Assembly: GCA_028714915.1 (NCBI GenBank)
Contig: JAQTLL010000002.1
Coordinates: 1 to 64,000 of the forward strand
Source: Sulfuricurvum sp.
GTDB lineage: Bacteria > Campylobacterota > Campylobacteria > Campylobacterales > Sulfurimonadaceae
DNA: 64,000 nucleotides
Direction: 5' to 3'
Shown: in pieces, positions 16,635 to 25,765 of the stretch
Position numbering within the stretch: the first letter of the stretch is position 1
Layout: each line of letters opens with the position of its first letter
The notes under the pieces: model-generated
Seen by the model: the letters and a program-made list of their open reading frames with translations, nothing else
The model's database searches: none
What the model was told of the DNA's origin: nothing
Program-made: the position numbers and the translations under genes

Positions 16635-18440
16635 TTAGTTTGTCGATAACTGTGATAAATTATGGATAACTTTAGCGTCTTTTGTTCCAATTAGTTCAAT
16701 AAGAGTCTCAAGTGTTGCTTTTTGTATTTCTTCAAAGGTACCGTAATATTCTAATAATTTATAAATCTTAGGGAGAGTTATCCCTTTTTGTGAGAGAAAT
16801 TTTGATTCTTGATCCCGTTTTAATTTGATTTTTTTATGAAAAGTGATGGCGCTTCGATGGGCTTCATCACGTAAAAGTTGTATAAATTGAAGCCGTTTAT
16901 CGTAAGATTCTAGGGAATATGTCCCGTCTTGTGTATGGAGACTATCCCGAGCAGATCCTTTTGCCCGATGTGCTTTGGCATCCAATTTCTCTTTGCTGAT
17001 AGCGATGACATCGAGAGTCGTTCCGTACGATTGCAATAACTCTATGGCAAGCGTACGTAAGGTTGCACCACCGTCAAGTACCCACAAATCAGGCGGAGAG
17101 TTGGTGGGAAAGCTCTCAATACGACGCTTGAGCATTTCACGCATTTGTCCATATTCATCTCGTTCATGCAAATGGTATTGACGGTAAGAACTTTTTTCAA
17201 ACGCACTATCTGTGTAGACAACCATTGCTCCCACGGTTGCAACACCTCCTAGATGGGAGTTATCAAAGATTTCGATTCGATTGGGAAGGTTTTGGAGAGA
17301 AAAGAGCTCTTTGAGTAATGCTAATAAATCGGAATTGTTGGGTTTATGTGTTTTAAGAAGCTCTTGGGCATTGGTGAGGGCAAGGGTGACAAGCTGTTTT
17401 TTGATCCCTTTTTGGGGAGCTTCCAAGAGTGCTTTTTTTTCAAATAGGATACTGAGATGTTCTTGAATCCACCCCTTTTCTTCAAATGAATGGGCAGTTA
17501 AGATAGGGACAATAATCGGAGGTTTGATTGCTCCATAGTAGTTTACCAAGGCACGTTCATACCCCTCATCCAGTGAAAAATCCTCGTGCGCCGTGAAAAA
17601 ATCGTGTGAACTGGAGGCTACTTTTCCATCACGTATAAACATCCGTACGATACATCCGCGTTCTTTGAGAGTAGCAATGGCAAAAATATCGTACGCTACA
17701 TTTCGGGCGAGATCGATGCTGGAGGTGACACAGCTTTTTTCGATACGTTCTCTCCTGTCACGCAGTTGCATTGCCTCTTCAAAACGCAGTTCCTCAGAAT
17801 AAAATTCCATTCTTTCGGTGAGTTTTGGGAGGAGAAGATTTTTGTTTTGAATCCATGATATTGCGGTATCCGTCAGGCTTCGATAATGTGCCACGTCAAC
17901 GGGAAATTCACAGGGTCCCAGGCATTGGTGCATTTGATAAAAGAGACACGCTTTTTTCCCTTTTAGACAGTTTTTTTTCTGTACCAACGGGAGTATTTCA
18001 TACAGTGAATCGAGAATATCGCGAGCCCCGGTGGAAAAAGGACCGAAATAGCGGACATTTTTACCGGTGATAATTTTGCGGGTAATGTCAAAACGGGGAT
18101 AGGGTTCGTTTAAATCAATATAAATATACGGATAGGTTTTATCGTCGCGTAAAAGGACATTGTACCGTGGGGCAAGCTGTTTGATAAGAGAATTCTCTAG
18201 GATAAGGGCATCGTGCTCATTTTCAACGACAATATAGTGCAGAGATACGGTTTCGGAGAGCATTTTTTGGATGCGCAGCGACAGGGTTGATTTGGGGGAG
18301 AGGATAGGGGTAAGGTTAAAATAGCTTTTGACCCTTTTGGAGAGATCTTTGGCTTTTCCGATGTAGAGAATCCGTCCTTTTGGATCAAGGTATTGGTAAA
18401 TACCGGCATTGTGGGGAAGGGCACGTATTGTATCGATCAT
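16635..18440 (-). CDS. uvrC: Excinuclease ABC subunit C
   Basis: The 601-residue nuclease of nucleotide excision repair that makes both incisions around a lesion. The N-terminal GIY-YIG domain shows NAGIYQYLDPKGRILYIGKA (about 11-30). A UVR motif for UvrB binding lies near residue 200 (LRFEEAMQLRDRRERIEK). The C-terminal RNase H-like nuclease has IEIFDNSHLGG and WVLDGG. The last 50 residues form the helix-hairpin-helix region (LLEYYGTFEEIQKATLETL). Length is normal for the family. It has its own promoter upstream and is transcribed toward the PAS gene. Confidence 0.96.
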   Translation of the reverse strand: MIDTIRALPHNAGIYQYLDPKGRILYIGKAKDLSKRVKSYFNLTPILSPKSTLSLRIQKMLSETVSLHYIVVENEHDALILENSLIKQLAPRYNVLLRDDKTYPYIYIDLNEPYPRFDITRKIITGKNVRYFGPFSTGARDILDSLYEILPLVQKKNCLKGKKACLFYQMHQCLGPCEFPVDVAHYRSLTDTAISWIQNKNLLLPKLTERMEFYSEELRFEEAMQLRDRRERIEKSCVTSSIDLARNVAYDIFAIATLKERGCIVRMFIRDGKVASSSHDFFTAHEDFSLDEGYERALVNYYGAIKPPIIVPILTAHSFEEKGWIQEHLSILFEKKALLEAPQKGIKKQLVTLALTNAQELLKTHKPNNSDLLALLKELFSLQNLPNRIEIFDNSHLGGVATVGAMVVYTDSAFEKSSYRQYHLHERDEYGQMREMLKRRIESFPTNSPPDLWVLDGGATLRTLAIELLQSYGTTLDVIAISKEKLDAKAHRAKGSARDSLHTQDGTYSLESYDKRLQFIQLLRDEAHRSAITFHKKIKLKRDQESKFLSQKGITLPKIYKLLEYYGTFEEIQKATLETLIELIGTKDAKVIHNLSQLSTN

Positions 18441-18472
18441 TCAAACCACTTAATCAATAATTTATAGTAGCT

Positions 18473-18481
18473 ATTATAACA
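18473..18481 (-). promoter_or_regulatory. Predicted extended -10 promoter of uvrC
   Basis: On the minus strand this reads TGTTATAAT, a perfect extended -10 that would give a uvrC leader of about 26 nt. The region is shared with the divergent lptM-nadB unit, whose own -10 must overlap it (TATTAT on the plus strand at 18472-18477). Confidence 0.6.
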
Positions 18482-18514
18482 TCCCTCTATCTGTTTTAGT
18501 GTCGTAGGAATCAA

Positions 18515-18625
18515 ATGAAAACCATACTATTTTTTTTAGTTATACTTATTTTTAGCGGATGCGGATACAAAGCACCGCCGTATTATGAAAAACCGTCTAG
18601 GGAGGAAAAAAGCGTTGCGTTATGA
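18515..18625 (+). CDS. lptM: Very small lipoprotein, LptM (YifL)-like
   Basis: A 36-residue ORF: start MKTILFFLVILIFSGCGYKAP, stop at 18623-18625. It has a hydrophobic signal, a lipobox ending at Cys16 (FSGC), and then GYKAPPYYEKP, which matches the LptM/YifL pattern CG-x-K-x-P-x-Y. In E. coli LptM helps the LPS translocon protein LptD form its native disulfides. AGGA with 6-nt spacing precedes the start. Its coding end overlaps the start of nadB. The gene is short enough to be missed by automatic calling; the lipobox plus the conserved post-cysteine motif make it believable. Its likely client LptD is encoded 7 kb downstream. Confidence 0.75.
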   Translation: MKTILFFLVILIFSGCGYKAPPYYEKPSREEKSVAL

Positions 18626-20057
18626 TGTTGTCATCATTGGAGCCGGTGTTGCCGGACTGTATGCAGCAATAGGATTACCGAAGCATTTAAAAGTTTTGGT
18701 TATCAGTAAATCGCATCCGTGGGAGTGCAATACCTATTATGCCCAAGGGGGTGTAACGACGGCGTATAATGATGCAGATATACCTCTTCATGTTGCGGAT
18801 ACGCTCGAAGCAGGGGCAGGAATGTGTGACCCCAGTGCAGTACAACTCATGAGTGAGTCATCTCAAGTGGTGATTACAGATTTGATGCAGCGTGGGTTTA
18901 TATTTGACACTGATGAGGTTGGCAATCTCCTTTATACCAAAGAAGCCGCTCATTCTCGTAACCGAATTTTACACGCGGGGGGAGATGCGACAGGTCGCTA
19001 TTTACATCTGTTTTTGCTCCAGCAAAATCCCCATCCGATGCTAAGCAATGCTACGGTAGTTGATTTGTTGATGGAGAATAAAAAATGTTGCGGAGTGGAG
19101 GTGCTTAGTGAAGGAGCACGAAAGCTTATTTATGCAAATAACGTGATTATTGCCAGCGGTGGTGTAGGATCATTGTATGAATATCACACCAATTCACATG
19201 CTATCAGTGCAGACATTCACGGTATTTGTCTCGAAAAAGGGATTGAGCTGGAAAGTATGGAGATGATGCAGTTTCATCCGACCGTATTTGTATCAGGCTC
19301 AGGTGCTCGAAAACTTTTGCTGACCGAAGCGCTTCGGGGTGAGGGGGCATGGATTGTCGATGAGAATGGGTATCGCTTTTTGTTTGAGTACGATGAGCGC
19401 GGGGAGATGGCACCAAGAGACATTGTAAGTCGGGCAATATTTGATTACAAACAGCGTACTTCCGGTCAAGTTTATATTTCCTGTGCTCATTTCGACAAAG
19501 AATATTTTCAAGGGCGTTTCCCTAATATTTATAAAGCATTACGAGATTTGGGGTATAACCTTCCTCATGATAGAGTCCCTATTTCTCCAGCCTTTCATTA
19601 TGCTATTGGGGGAATAAAAAGTGATTTGGAAGGGAAAGTACCCAATACGCAAGGATTATATGTTATCGGTGAAGCGGCGTGTACTGGGGTTCACGGAGCT
19701 AATCGTCTTGCGAGTAATTCACTGTTGGAAGGACTCGTATTTGGTAAGCGTGCCGCAGAGTCAATTTTACATAATATTTCAAAAAATTGTATTCAAAAGT
19801 TTGAAATTTCCACGATTACCCTCGAAATGGAGGGCGACAAAGAGAAAAAAGATCTCTTGCGCCATATCATGTGGGATAAGGTGTCCATTGTTCGCACACC
19901 TGAAGGTCTGCATTATGCGTTGGATGAAATTGAGCAGATGTTGAACTCTGGGGTGGGAAGATTGCTACGCCTTAGGCTGTTGAGTGCACGCGCTATCGTA
20001 GCTTCTGCATTAAAGCGTACTGAATCGATAGGAGTCCATTACATTACTTCTATCTGA
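18615..20057 (+). CDS. nadB: L-aspartate oxidase
   Basis: FAD enzyme that oxidises L-aspartate to iminoaspartate, the first step of de novo NAD synthesis. The FAD-binding VVIIGAGVAGLYAA is at the N-terminus; HSRNRILHAGGDATG and the succinate-dehydrogenase-like segments GEGAWIVDENGYRFL and PTVFVSG follow, and GVHGANRLASNSLLEGLVFG closes the FAD domain. I choose a TTG start at 18615: GGGAGG ends 9 nt before it and the protein then begins MRYDVVIIGAG, as NadB usually does. An ATG at 18585 would add ten basic residues and has no ribosome site. It overlaps the LptM-like lipoprotein gene by 11 nt and converges with the antiporter gene, sharing 19 nt. Confidence 0.92.
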   Translation: MRYDVVIIGAGVAGLYAAIGLPKHLKVLVISKSHPWECNTYYAQGGVTTAYNDADIPLHVADTLEAGAGMCDPSAVQLMSESSQVVITDLMQRGFIFDTDEVGNLLYTKEAAHSRNRILHAGGDATGRYLHLFLLQQNPHPMLSNATVVDLLMENKKCCGVEVLSEGARKLIYANNVIIASGGVGSLYEYHTNSHAISADIHGICLEKGIELESMEMMQFHPTVFVSGSGARKLLLTEALRGEGAWIVDENGYRFLFEYDERGEMAPRDIVSRAIFDYKQRTSGQVYISCAHFDKEYFQGRFPNIYKALRDLGYNLPHDRVPISPAFHYAIGGIKSDLEGKVPNTQGLYVIGEAACTGVHGANRLASNSLLEGLVFGKRAAESILHNISKNCIQKFEISTITLEMEGDKEKKDLLRHIMWDKVSIVRTPEGLHYALDEIEQMLNSGVGRLLRLRLLSARAIVASALKRTESIGVHYITSI

Positions 20058-21358
20058 TCGTGTTTTTCATGATGATGTGCCGCTATTTTTAGCAAAAATG
20101 GGACGCTCAAGTTCAAAATAAAAGCACTCACTGAAATCAAGAGTAAATCCGCACTGGTGATAAGATGCATGGAGAGTGCCGCCATTGCAACCAAAAAAGT
20201 AACTTCTGCTCGTCCTTGCATGGCAATTCCTATTAATACAGACGAGCGCCAAGGAAGAGTATTTATATATCGAGCGGTGAAAGAAGCGGCGATAAATTGG
20301 GCGATAAATACGACTCCTGAGAGAAAAAATGCTTGAGCAAGAATAGCACCAAGAGCGTTGAGGCTTTGGATTTCCATGTGTAAACCGATGCTGATAAAGA
20401 AAATAGGAGCGAAAAAATAGAGAGTCAAAAAACGAAGCTTTTCCATTATGCCGTGAAACACTTCATCACTGTTTGGATGCTCAGTCCCAAAGTGGTCTTT
20501 ATTGATAATCAAACCCATAAAATAAGCACCCAAGGCAATACTGGTTTCGAAAAATTCTGCAATAAAAGAGCCTAGAAATGCCAAAAATATCATGATAACA
20601 ATAGCGACATTTTGCTCTTGTTTTCCCAGAAATTTTCCGGCTCCGGCATGAGAATAGATGGATGCTTTGGTTTTGGCAAAGATGGTGAGGAGAATACTCT
20701 CTTTTTTGAGAGAGGTTGTCGGATGAAACAAAAAGAACAAATAGGCGATAAGAGCCATAGCCAAACTAAAAAAGAGAAAATTTGAAATAGGTTTTAGTGC
20801 AAGGGATGTGACACTTTGCAGTGAAATTTCATCGGATGATGCCCCTAATGAGACGAGAATACCCCCTAGTACCCCCCATAAAATTAAAGAAATAACGTCA
20901 TCTGTTAGGGCTGCAGCTACGATAATGGGTTGAAGACGGCTTTTTGCACTAAAGTTGAGGGTATTGAGGGTTAAAAAAGCGATACCGATGGAGGTGGGAG
21001 CAAACGCCATCGCAAAAACAATCGATTTGATAGTATCATGGGATAGAGAGAGTTCGGTGAAATACAGTGCTGTGAAGGGCAAAATAACACCGGCAATCGC
21101 AATTTTCCACCCATTTTTAATCCCCTCTGCAAAGCTTTTGAGATTTTCCTCCAATCCGAGGTAAAAAAATAAAAATATGGTTCCAATAAAAGCGAAAACT
21201 TCGATGGTAGCGGATGTAGGGGAGAGAAGATGGAGATTAACCGCTGCCAGTCCCCCTACGAGATAAAAGAGAACATCGGCAATCCCCGTTTTTTTGGATG
21301 CCCATAACGATGCAATAATGATGATCAGTAGGTAAAGTAAAATTAAAGTTGTTATCAT
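20039..21358 (-). CDS. Cation/proton antiporter, CPA2 family (NapA/KefB-like)
   Basis: A 439-residue inner-membrane protein with about 12 hydrophobic segments. Features of CPA2 exchangers include the paired-acid-type segment AAALTDDVISLILWGVLGG and the first-half motif GLEENLKSFAEGIKNGWK. The C-terminal nucleotide-binding KTN domain of KefB is absent, so it resembles Na+/H+ antiporters more than K+ efflux systems. The ATG at 21358 (MITTLILLYLL) is preferred over an upstream frame opening at 21430, because a -10 box (TACAAT) lies between them at 21389-21394. The substrate ion cannot be told from sequence. Confidence 0.87.
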   Translation of the reverse strand: MITTLILLYLLIIIIASLWASKKTGIADVLFYLVGGLAAVNLHLLSPTSATIEVFAFIGTIFLFFYLGLEENLKSFAEGIKNGWKIAIAGVILPFTALYFTELSLSHDTIKSIVFAMAFAPTSIGIAFLTLNTLNFSAKSRLQPIIVAAALTDDVISLILWGVLGGILVSLGASSDEISLQSVTSLALKPISNFLFFSLAMALIAYLFFLFHPTTSLKKESILLTIFAKTKASIYSHAGAGKFLGKQEQNVAIVIMIFLAFLGSFIAEFFETSIALGAYFMGLIINKDHFGTEHPNSDEVFHGIMEKLRFLTLYFFAPIFFISIGLHMEIQSLNALGAILAQAFFLSGVVFIAQFIAASFTARYINTLPWRSSVLIGIAMQGRAEVTFLVAMAALSMHLITSADLLLISVSAFILNLSVPFLLKIAAHHHEKHDQIEVM

Positions 21359-21388
21359 TTCCACGCGCTTGAGCCTCTTTTTTATGTG

Positions 21389-21394
21389 ATTGTA
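21389..21394 (-). promoter_or_regulatory. Predicted -10 box of the antiporter gene
   Basis: TACAAT on the minus strand, within GATACAATCAC. It places transcription start near 21382, downstream of the longer possible reading frame, and so supports the shorter protein. Confidence 0.45.
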
Positions 21395-21466
21395 TCTAAT
21401 CTTAAACAAGTTTAGAATACTATTACACACTTAAATTTATCCAATCTTGCACCCAAAGGCTCACCC

Positions 21467-23011
21467 GTGAAAGATGTCAATATTATCGTCCTCGATTTTG
21501 GTTCCCAGTACACTCAGCTCATTGCTCGCCGTTTGCGCGAAGATAAAATCTATTGCGAAGTCCTCCCGTATCACACTAAAATCGATGCAATCAAAGCAAA
21601 AAATCCTAAAGGTATCATCCTCAGCGGTGGTCCTTCATCGGTCTATAACAAAGATGCCTATACGGTGGATCAGGGGGTATATGCTCTTGGTATCCCTGTG
21701 CTTGGCATTTGTTATGGAATGCAGCGTATTGCAGTTGATTTTGGCGGTTCGGTAGTTCGAAGCGATCATCATGAATACGGTAAAGCAGAGCTTACGATCG
21801 ACATGACACAACAGTCACCATTATTTGCAAATTGTGAAGATGAGCGTACTGTCTGGATGAGCCACTCGGATAAGGTCGATGTCTTACCAGAAGGGTTTGT
21901 CCCCATCGCCTATTCACCGAACTCTCCGTATGCGGCAATTGCCGATGAAGCACGACAAGTGTATGCAATGCAATATCACCCTGAAGTGAATCACTCCGAA
22001 GAGGGGTATTTAATGCTCCGTAACTTTGCGCGCACCATCTGTGGTATCACGGATAAATGGGATATGGGACATTTTCTTAAAGAGCAAATCGTAAAAATTC
22101 GCGCTCAAGTGGGTGAGGGAAAAGTACTTTGTGCCCTTAGTGGCGGGGTTGATTCCTCTGTTGTTGCGGCACTTTTGTACGAAGCAATCGGTAATCAGTT
22201 GATTCCTGTATTTGTTGATAATGGTCTTTTGCGTAAAGGTGAACGTGAATCGGTCGAAAACATCTTTAAAGTTCATCTAAAAGTTCCTCTTGTTGTTGCT
22301 GATGCATCGGAGAGTTTCCTTGGAAAACTTGCAGGGGTTACTGATCCTGAGACGAAGCGTAAGATTATCGGACATACGTTTATTGAAGTATTTGAACAAG
22401 AAGCGAAAAAACACGATGGGATTAAATTTTTGGCACAAGGAACATTGTATCCTGACGTTATTGAATCAGTATCGGTAAACGGTCCATCTGTGACGATTAA
22501 ATCGCATCATAATGTCGGCGGACTCCCTGACTGGATGGATTTTGAGCTTATTGAGCCATTGCGTGATTTGTTTAAAGATGAAGTGCGTAAACTTGGATTA
22601 GAACTTGGACTTCCGGATTCACTCGTTAATCGCCATCCGTTCCCAGGACCGGGCTTGGGAATTCGTATTATGGGTGAAGTCAATAAGGACGATTTATTTA
22701 TCCTTCGTGAAGCCGATGCAATTTTGCTTGATGAGCTCAAAGCAAGCGGATATTATTCGAAAACATGGCAGGCATTTGCGGTATTGCTCAATGTCAAAAG
22801 TGTTGGGGTAATGGGAGACAATCGTACGTATGACAATACCGTATGTGTTCGTGTTGTCGAAGCCGTTGATGGGATGACAGCAACATTTGCACATCTTCCA
22901 CACACATTATTAGAGCGCATCAGCCGTCGTATTATCAATGAAGTGGACGGGATCAATCGTGTCGTTTATGACATCAGTTCCAAGCCTCCTGCTACTATCG
23001 AGTGGGAATAA
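21467..23011 (+). CDS. guaA: GMP synthase (glutamine-hydrolysing)
   Basis: The 514-residue enzyme that aminates XMP to GMP using glutamine. The N-terminal class I glutaminase has [12 protein letters not shown], the nucleophile in LGICYGMQ, and the His/Glu dyad in [15 protein letters not shown]. The ATP pyrophosphatase domain has the P-loop [14 protein letters not shown]. The C-terminal dimerisation domain has [12 protein letters not shown] and ends KPPATIEWE, the family's invariant tail. The start is GTG at 21467. It overlaps the start of hemD if the longer hemD start is used. Confidence 0.97.
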   Translation: MKDVNIIVLDFGSQYTQLIARRLREDKIYCEVLPYHTKIDAIKAKNPKGIILSGGPSSVYNKDAYTVDQGVYALGIPVLGICYGMQRIAVDFGGSVVRSDHHEYGKAELTIDMTQQSPLFANCEDERTVWMSHSDKVDVLPEGFVPIAYSPNSPYAAIADEARQVYAMQYHPEVNHSEEGYLMLRNFARTICGITDKWDMGHFLKEQIVKIRAQVGEGKVLCALSGGVDSSVVAALLYEAIGNQLIPVFVDNGLLRKGERESVENIFKVHLKVPLVVADASESFLGKLAGVTDPETKRKIIGHTFIEVFEQEAKKHDGIKFLAQGTLYPDVIESVSVNGPSVTIKSHHNVGGLPDWMDFELIEPLRDLFKDEVRKLGLELGLPDSLVNRHPFPGPGLGIRIMGEVNKDDLFILREADAILLDELKASGYYSKTWQAFAVLLNVKSVGVMGDNRTYDNTVCVRVVEAVDGMTATFAHLPHTLLERISRRIINEVDGINRVVYDISSKPPATIEWE

Positions 23012-23696
23012 AAGGGTACTGCTTTTGCGTCCCATCTATCTCGTCTCTAAAACTTCCCACCATGAAACAGTGGGTGTTGTTCATATTCCCATACTCTCCA
23101 TCCATTTTTTGACGCCTGATATTGATTTTAATCTCTATGAGGGGATTGTTGTCACCTCTAAACAAGGAGTACTTGCTCTTAATCACTATGCAATTAAGTG
23201 GGAGAAACTTCACATCATCTGTGTGGGTCAATCTACTGCGCAAGAAGTCAAGAAACAAGGCGGTATTCATATTGAAATTGCGCAAGGGTACGGTGAGAGT
23301 ATTTTTGATGCATTACGTCAATATCGAGGAAAATGGCTCTATTTGCGTCCCAAAATGATTGCGTCCTCATGGCCCGCGCGCGCACGAGAAGCGGGAATGA
23401 TCCTCGATGAGGTAATTATTTACGAGACAACGTGTAATGAAGCGATGGAAAAACTAGAAATTGCAGACGATGGTGTGCTTATTTTTACGTCACCTTCGAG
23501 TATTGAGTGTTTTCTTCAAAAATATTCGCTTAGGAGTACGCATGATATTGTGGTGATCGGAAAAACGACTCAAAATGCTTTGCCCTTGGGAATTAAGTCA
23601 ACCCTTAGTGAGACAACGAGTGTTGAATCGTGCATAGAAAAAGCGCAAAAATTAGTTTTTTATGGCAAATTTAACAGCTCGTCATTCCCAACTTGA
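22968..23696 (+). CDS. hemD: Uroporphyrinogen-III synthase
   Basis: The enzyme that closes hydroxymethylbilane to uroporphyrinogen III in heme and siroheme synthesis. HemD sequences are weakly conserved. The support is the two-lobe layout with [12 protein letters not shown] (about 60), [35 protein letters not shown] and [13 protein letters not shown] near the C-terminus, in the right order and spacing. The start is uncertain: ATG 22968 overlaps guaA by 44 nt, while TTG 23025, with AAAGGG upstream, would start at RPIYLVSKT, which looks more like other short HemD N-termini. The last residues (SSSFPT) and the stop codon come from a dispersed palindromic repeat, so the native end was probably altered. 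Confidence 0.85.
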   Translation: MTSVPSLLLLSSGNKRVLLLRPIYLVSKTSHHETVGVVHIPILSIHFLTPDIDFNLYEGIVVTSKQGVLALNHYAIKWEKLHIICVGQSTAQEVKKQGGIHIEIAQGYGESIFDALRQYRGKWLYLRPKMIASSWPARAREAGMILDEVIIYETTCNEAMEKLEIADDGVLIFTSPSSIECFLQKYSLRSTHDIVVIGKTTQNALPLGIKSTLSETTSVESCIEKAQKLVFYGKFNSSSFPT

Positions 23697-23755
23697 TTGG
23701 GAATCCAGTGCTCTTAAATACCAAAGATGGATCCCCGATCGAGCCGGGAATGACG
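23681..23755. repeat. Composite palindromic repeat, two facing hairpins
   Basis: Left unit GTCATTCCCAAC...GATTGGGAATCCAG and right unit TGGATCCCCGATC...CGGGAATGACG, separated by about 20 nt. It is the same composite as at 3501-3572. The hemD stop codon (23694-23696) falls in the loop of the left unit. Confidence 0.88.
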
Positions 23756-23777
23756 GTTGGATTAAGCTTTTTGAGGT

Positions 23778-23783
23778 TATAAT
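23778..23783 (+). promoter_or_regulatory. Predicted -10 box of the 6S RNA gene
   Basis: A perfect TATAAT seven bases before the conserved 5' end of the predicted 6S RNA at about 23790. Confidence 0.6.
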
Positions 23784-23789
23784 TATCTT

Positions 23790-23984
23790 TACCTGGGCGC
23801 AGCGAGTAACCGCAATATGAGGGTTCTACATATACAACTAGTCACATCCGTAGACGTTTCGGTGTGTCGGTGGTCTTGTTTGAGCGTGTAAACGTGAGAG
23901 ATTGCCGCCGGAAGAGACGCTCGATGTGGCGCAATTACAGCTTTGAAGAACCAAAGCTACTGCGAAACGCCCGCCTGGGCTTTT
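23790..23984 (+). ncRNA. ssrS: Probable 6S RNA
   Basis: A gene-free stretch of about 195 nt that folds in the 6S plan. The ends pair through GGGCG (from about 23795) and CGCCC (23968-23972). Inside the large central bubble, ATATG/CATAT forms a small hairpin on the 5' side, and AGCTTTG-AAGAAC-CAAAGCT (23939-23958) a perfect 7-bp hairpin on the 3' side. The apical arm starts with GTCACATC (23841-23848) pairing with GATGTGGC (23923-23930) and continues with GAGCGT/ACGCTC. A TATAAT box precedes the 5' end by 7 nt, and GCCC-GCCT-GGGC plus TTTTGTTTT forms the terminator. 6S RNA mimics an open promoter and sequesters RNA polymerase. Identification rests on size, fold and signals, not on a database match. 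Confidence 0.72.
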
Positions 23985-24047
23985 GTTTTATTTGAGAATC
24001 AATTTTGGTTTTTAGATAAGACAAGTAATTTTTTACCAAGGTAACGC

Positions 24048-25316
24048 ATGAACATAATGATAATCGGTAGCGGTGGACGAGAATTCTCGATCGGGAGAGT
24101 TTTAAAACAAGACCCTGAGGTTACCAAACTCTATTTTGCTCCCGGTAATGGCGCAACCACAATGCTGGGTGAAAATGTTGCACTCAAAGATTACGAAGAA
24201 TTGGCACAATTTGCAGTCAATAATGCGATTGATTTAACCATCGTAGGTCCTGAAGGTCCTTTAACGGATGGCGTTGTCGATATTTTCAAAGCGCGTGGAT
24301 TGGTCATTTTTGGTCCATCCAAAGCTGCTGCACAGCTTGAGGGTTCGAAAGTGTATATGAAAAACTTTTTGGCTAAATACAATATCCCAACCGCACGCTA
24401 TATCGAAACAGCTCATATCGGTGATGCGTTTAAATTTATCGAGAGTCTGAGTGCCCCAATCGTTGTTAAAGCGGATGGATTGTGTGCGGGCAAGGGCGTT
24501 ATTATCGCAATGAGTCATGATGAAGCCAAAGTAGCCGTTTCGGAAATGCTCAGCGGAAAATCGTTCGGAGATGCGGGATTGCGCGTTATCATTGAAGAGT
24601 TTTTGGATGGTTACGAACTCTCAATGTTTGCCCTTTGCGATGGAAAAGATTTTATCCTCCTCCCTGCGGCACAAGATCACAAACGACTTTTGGATAATGA
24701 TGAAGGTCCAAACACCGGAGGAATGGGGGCGTATGCACCGACACCTTTGGTCGACGATGTGATTTATGAAAAAGTCAAAGAGCGGGTAATTCGCCCGACA
24801 TTGTTGGGAATGCAAGAAGAGGGAGCACCTTTCGAGGGAGTTCTTTTTATCGGAATTATGGTGGTGAACGGTGAGCCCATTACGCTTGAATTTAACGTCC
24901 GTTTCGGTGATCCGGAGTGTGAAATTTTGATGCCACTGCTCAAAACCCCTGCACGTGAATTGTTTTACAAAGCTGCTACAAAGCAACTTGATACTTTAAA
25001 TGTGGAATTTCACGACCAATATGCCGTCGGAGTGGTGATGGCAAGTAAAAATTATCCTTATGACAACTCCGTTCCTGCAGAGATTGTGGTCGATGAGATT
25101 CATCATGATGAGATTGCTCAAAATACCCATATTGCGTATGCGGGTGTGATCGAAGAAGATGGGAAACTTTACGCCAACGGCGGACGAGTGCTCGTATGTG
25201 TCGGTGTGGGCGAGAGCATTAAGCAAGCACGGGATCGTGCTTATATGCTGTGTGGGCAAGTTCATTTTGCCGGCAAAAAACTTCGCACCGATATTGCGTA
25301 TCAAGCATTGCGTTAA
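24048..25316 (+). CDS. purD: Phosphoribosylamine-glycine ligase
   Basis: The 422-residue ATP-grasp enzyme that makes glycinamide ribonucleotide in purine synthesis. It starts [15 protein letters not shown], the N-domain glycine-rich loop of GARS. The ATP-grasp part shows [57 protein letters not shown] and [17 protein letters not shown]. All domains and the normal length are present. AAGG lies 7 nt before the ATG. The stop overlaps the next start by one base (TAATG), opening a run of five co-directional genes to pnp. Confidence 0.97.
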   Translation: MNIMIIGSGGREFSIGRVLKQDPEVTKLYFAPGNGATTMLGENVALKDYEELAQFAVNNAIDLTIVGPEGPLTDGVVDIFKARGLVIFGPSKAAAQLEGSKVYMKNFLAKYNIPTARYIETAHIGDAFKFIESLSAPIVVKADGLCAGKGVIIAMSHDEAKVAVSEMLSGKSFGDAGLRVIIEEFLDGYELSMFALCDGKDFILLPAAQDHKRLLDNDEGPNTGGMGAYAPTPLVDDVIYEKVKERVIRPTLLGMQEEGAPFEGVLFIGIMVVNGEPITLEFNVRFGDPECEILMPLLKTPARELFYKAATKQLDTLNVEFHDQYAVGVVMASKNYPYDNSVPAEIVVDEIHHDEIAQNTHIAYAGVIEEDGKLYANGGRVLVCVGVGESIKQARDRAYMLCGQVHFAGKKLRTDIAYQALR

Positions 25317-25765
25317 TGAATAACGAAATCGAAACCCTTATTTCACGAGAAAAGCTGCACCTTGCAAGTGTGCGCTCTCGTGTGGCAGCATTTGGAATCG
25401 ATGAGGTACTGTTATCGATGATACTGCTTGCTATTTTATGGGATTCGATTTCAACGGCTGCCAGCGTGGAGGCGATGATTTTAATCATAAATACGTTTAT
25501 TTTGGAATACATGGCGATTAAAATACTCTATCAAACCTTTTTTACAATGCAATACGGCGCAACATTGGGAAAAATCGTTATGAAAATACGGGTTATTGAA
25601 ATCAAGACTCTCTCTAATCCAGGTTTTTTGAGTGCTTTTAATCGATCGGTGTTTCGAGTGGTGAGCGAAATTCTTTTTTATCTAGGATTTGCTTGGGCTT
25701 TTTTTGATCCTTATCGACGTAGTTGGCATGATCTTAGTGCACGAACTTTGGTTATTGATGCGTAA
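25316..25765 (+). CDS. RDD-family membrane protein
   Basis: A 149-residue inner-membrane protein. The RDD signature is present as SVRSRVAAFGIDEVLLS (Arg, then Asp) near residue 20, followed by three hydrophobic segments and the typical GATLGKIVMKIRVIE and FNRSVFRVVSE. RDD proteins are mostly uncharacterised; some take part in ion or metabolite transport. It starts at the ATG that overlaps the purD stop and itself overlaps lptD by 8 nt. Its place directly before lptD is a hint, not proof, of an envelope role. Confidence 0.85.
   Translation: MNNEIETLISREKLHLASVRSRVAAFGIDEVLLSMILLAILWDSISTAASVEAMILIINTFILEYMAIKILYQTFFTMQYGATLGKIVMKIRVIEIKTLSNPGFLSAFNRSVFRVVSEILFYLGFAWAFFDPYRRSWHDLSARTLVIDA

Noticed and set aside
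23681-23755. Palindromic repeats as CRISPR
   Set aside because: Copies are scattered over tens of kilobases, face each other within a pair, and lack regular spacers; no cas gene is present.
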